DNA of 64,000 nucleotides, from NCBI GenBank assembly GCA_000181795.3, contig CM012955.1, forward strand, positions 6,522,999-6,586,998, written 5' to 3'. The first letter of the stretch is position 1; each line of letters begins with the position of its first letter. This DNA is from Trichinella spiralis (taxonomy: Eukaryota; Nematoda; Enoplea; Trichinellida; Trichinellidae). The notes beneath the pieces are model-generated. The model ran no database searches. It was not told the origin of the DNA and saw nothing but the letters and a program-made list of their open reading frames with translations. The translations under genes were made by a program, and so were the position numbers. Below are positions 61,655 to 64,000 of this stretch, piece after piece.

Positions 61655-64000
61655 TCTGTTGTGATGTCACAGTAAAAGCTTTTCACATAACCCTAAAATG
61701 AAATAAATTTGATCGCTTGTTGCCTGAAAACAGCACGCCTGACGACAACGTGATGTCGAGACGCGCAATAAAGCAGTCGCGCTCGGAGGAAAAAAACAAA
61801 CAAACAAAAAATTAACTGATGGAATAACCGCAAATTTTATAATTAAAAATAAAATTCAGGCGTATTATACATTCAACAGAGCAAAGAACAGGCCACATCT
61901 ACGAGACGAACCGAGCGAAAATGTCAACTGCCAACCGACCTCTACCAGAAAACCAACCACACTGAAAGCTCCAATGAAAGATAATGCTTGCGTGTAAGTC
62001 TGACTGTACTTTAACAGAAATTATGATTCGCAAGATAAAAATATTTCATACTGTAGATAAATTGTAAAATTATAGATTGAGAAAAATAAAATATTTTTCA
62101 TTTTTATTTTTTAATAATAATAATTAAAAAAATAAAGTAAATATTTTTTAAAATAAAATGAGGCTTTTAAATATAATTTAATCGCTTCATTACTGTATAC
62201 TGCCACTTTTTATGTTTTCGTATGATGATCAAGGTTTAAAATTTATACATCCATAAAAAATTATTTTGAAAAATAGAAAATTGATTTATTTAATTTAAAC
62301 ATTTCAATACAAATGCTAAAATTAAAGAATTTTCCATTCTCCGCAAACAAAACTTAAAATTAAAATAATTGACATTTACCAGTTCATTCGTAAAGATGAT
62401 ATAAAATTTTCATAATATTAAAGTAACGATAATTTACATTTAAATGTAACATACTTCAATGTTATCAAAATTAATTATTTCTTTTACCGTAATCTGCTGA
62501 CATGTTCCTATTTCTTGCTATGTATTCGCATGCTGATTAGTTTTTTGATAAATTATTTTTAAAAAGTTTATTTTATTAATATGAATCAGCTGAGAAGGTA
62601 ATTAAAAATGTAATATTGAAAATTTCTTATTACATTTTTTGAATAGATAACTTTTTTGCCTTTCTCATATTATTTTAGAGAATTGCAATTCTAAAAAGAC
62701 GTTTGTTTTGTTAAAGTTTTAGGATGAAAAAGTAAGGCAGTTTTTTTGCTTTTTTTTGAAAATTTTAATACAAATTATGTTTTTAAGGCTTGGGTTATGT
62801 TTGACCACAGCTGCCGTTTGTTGATGCTTATTTAGCTAGCAAATTGAATTTGTTTATTAATTTAATGGTAATTGAAACATGTTCACATCATATTTTATCT
62901 TTAGATCTTTTTGATTTATACTGCATTCCGTTTTACTTCATTTTTACTGAAAAAAATGTAAGTTTATAAAACTATTGAAAAATTAATGAAATTGAATGTT
63001 AATTACAAGATGATTATCATTTAGAGTGGAGAAATGTTTGAAAAGATTTTTATCTCAATGTAAATTAATTAGCAACGAATTATTTATAATACTTCAACGG
63101 AATGAACGGTTTTATTCAAAGTCTGCTTTTCATTAGTTGGATGACTGCATCGTTGTTAATATTATGTGCTGCAAATAAAGTTTTCAGGATTTTTATTACT
63201 TACCTGGTAACTTTGTTATTTTTTTATACAAAATGTGCTTTTTACTATAAAATTCTTGCCTCAATCTGAAAGATGCTACTGTTTTCAGTAAGTGTACCAT
63301 TTTGGAGTTGCTGAATTATTAGAATTAAAATGTCAAGGAAAAATTTGAAAACAATAAGTGTTATAAATAATAATGTAAGAAAATAATAAATCAGAAGGTC
63401 ATCAGTGAAAAATTGAAAATGTAGGAGTAAAATGTCTAAGCGACAAGCAACATTATTACACTATTTCTAATGAAATGGGCATTTCGTTTAAATTATACAG
63501 TACTCACTTTTAAAAGTAAAACTAGTTCATATTTGATGTTAATTTTACGAAGAAGATGTTGAAACTAATTCCATAAGTGATAATCTGAAATGGTTTTTCT
63601 CTAATTGTGTGCAAAATGTCTGAAAAGTCAATTAGTACGAGCATACTATTTGAAAAAAAAATTAATGATGATACTCTTTTTTAATTTGTTATTTAATTCT
63701 GTACGCTTATTATAAGTCTTATGTATTTAAAAAATGAGAAAAAAAACAATTCAGAAAGTGAATGGAATTCACGAATGCTTTGTGATGATGAACATTTGAT
63801 TTGTAACTGGATGTTTCATAAGTTTAACTGAGTTGGGAGAAAAGTAAATTTCATTTGACTATAACAGCATTAAAAAGCAAACTTTAACTTACAATGTCAA
63901 TGTTGGAAACAGCAATTTGTTAATTTGTTAAGCAGCATTATTTTTAATGCTATTTATCTGATCATGAGAATGCGAAATTAATCCATAATTGTGCTGTTTC
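61655..64000. other. Upstream region of the UBAP2-like gene
   Basis: Bases 61655 to about 61960 (for example GACGCGCAATAAAGCAGTCG on the plus strand near 61760) are less AT-rich and probably hold the 5' UTR and promoter. From about 62000 the DNA is very AT-rich with no gene on either strand. Confidence 0.4.

Noticed and set aside
1-64000. CRISPR arrays, bacterial operons, rRNA genes
   Set aside because: No regularly spaced repeats, ribosome-binding sites or rRNA signatures; spliced genes show the DNA is eukaryotic nuclear.

Overview
The window is animal nuclear DNA. It is strongly AT-rich and intron-rich, introns follow GT-AG, many 3' splice sites read (T)TTCAG or TTTAG, and every recognisable product is a metazoan family. 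A small AT-rich invertebrate, possibly a nematode or another ecdysozoan, fits best, but no sequence here fixes the taxon. Exons below were joined by eye from splice sites, phase and family similarity. Nothing was searched or aligned by program.

Layout. (1) 1-1288: poor-looking homopolymer-rich DNA and one doubtful exon. (2) 1289-8312, minus: a complete CACHD1-type gene (alpha-2/delta-like von Willebrand A/Cache protein) in 21 exons, about 1272 aa, with a hAT-type MITE in one intron. (3) 9.2-12.0 kb: three possible short spliced genes of unknown function plus one doubtful ORF. (4) 14440-15090, plus: a single-exon achaete-scute-family bHLH factor behind a GC-rich promoter and followed by an odd GC-rich island. 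(5) 15.7-24.3 kb: no assignable gene. (6) 24381-24944, plus: an intronless globin. (7) 30498-32535, plus: a short IQ-repeat protein that looks like only the C-terminal end of CAMTA. (8) 34102-34858, minus: a two-exon secreted Ly6/three-finger-like protein. (9) 35740-36696: a dead Tigger/pogo transposon. (10) 37209-44678, minus: a calmodulin with a roughly 6.6 kb first intron holding a second Tigger-like terminus and a hAT MITE. (11) 44.7-52.9 kb: no assignable gene, microsatellites, and possible alternative first exons for calmodulin. (12) 52917-61654, minus: a complete UBAP2/UBAP2L/Lingerer gene in 21 exons, about 1019 aa, with a third hAT element in an intron. (13) 61655-64000: upstream DNA with nothing recognisable.

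There is no operon-like organisation. Two neighbours share a theme: an IQ-motif (calmodulin-binding type) protein lies about 5 kb from the calmodulin gene. CACHD1 (channel modulation), the proneural bHLH factor and the globin are compatible with nervous-system roles, but their proximity may be chance. The most unusual observations are the CAMTA tail without a visible CAMTA body, three intronic hAT elements with readable 8-bp target duplications (one placing a possible splice acceptor inside CACHD1), several possible first exons for calmodulin, and a cluster of short spliced genes easily missed by ORF calling.
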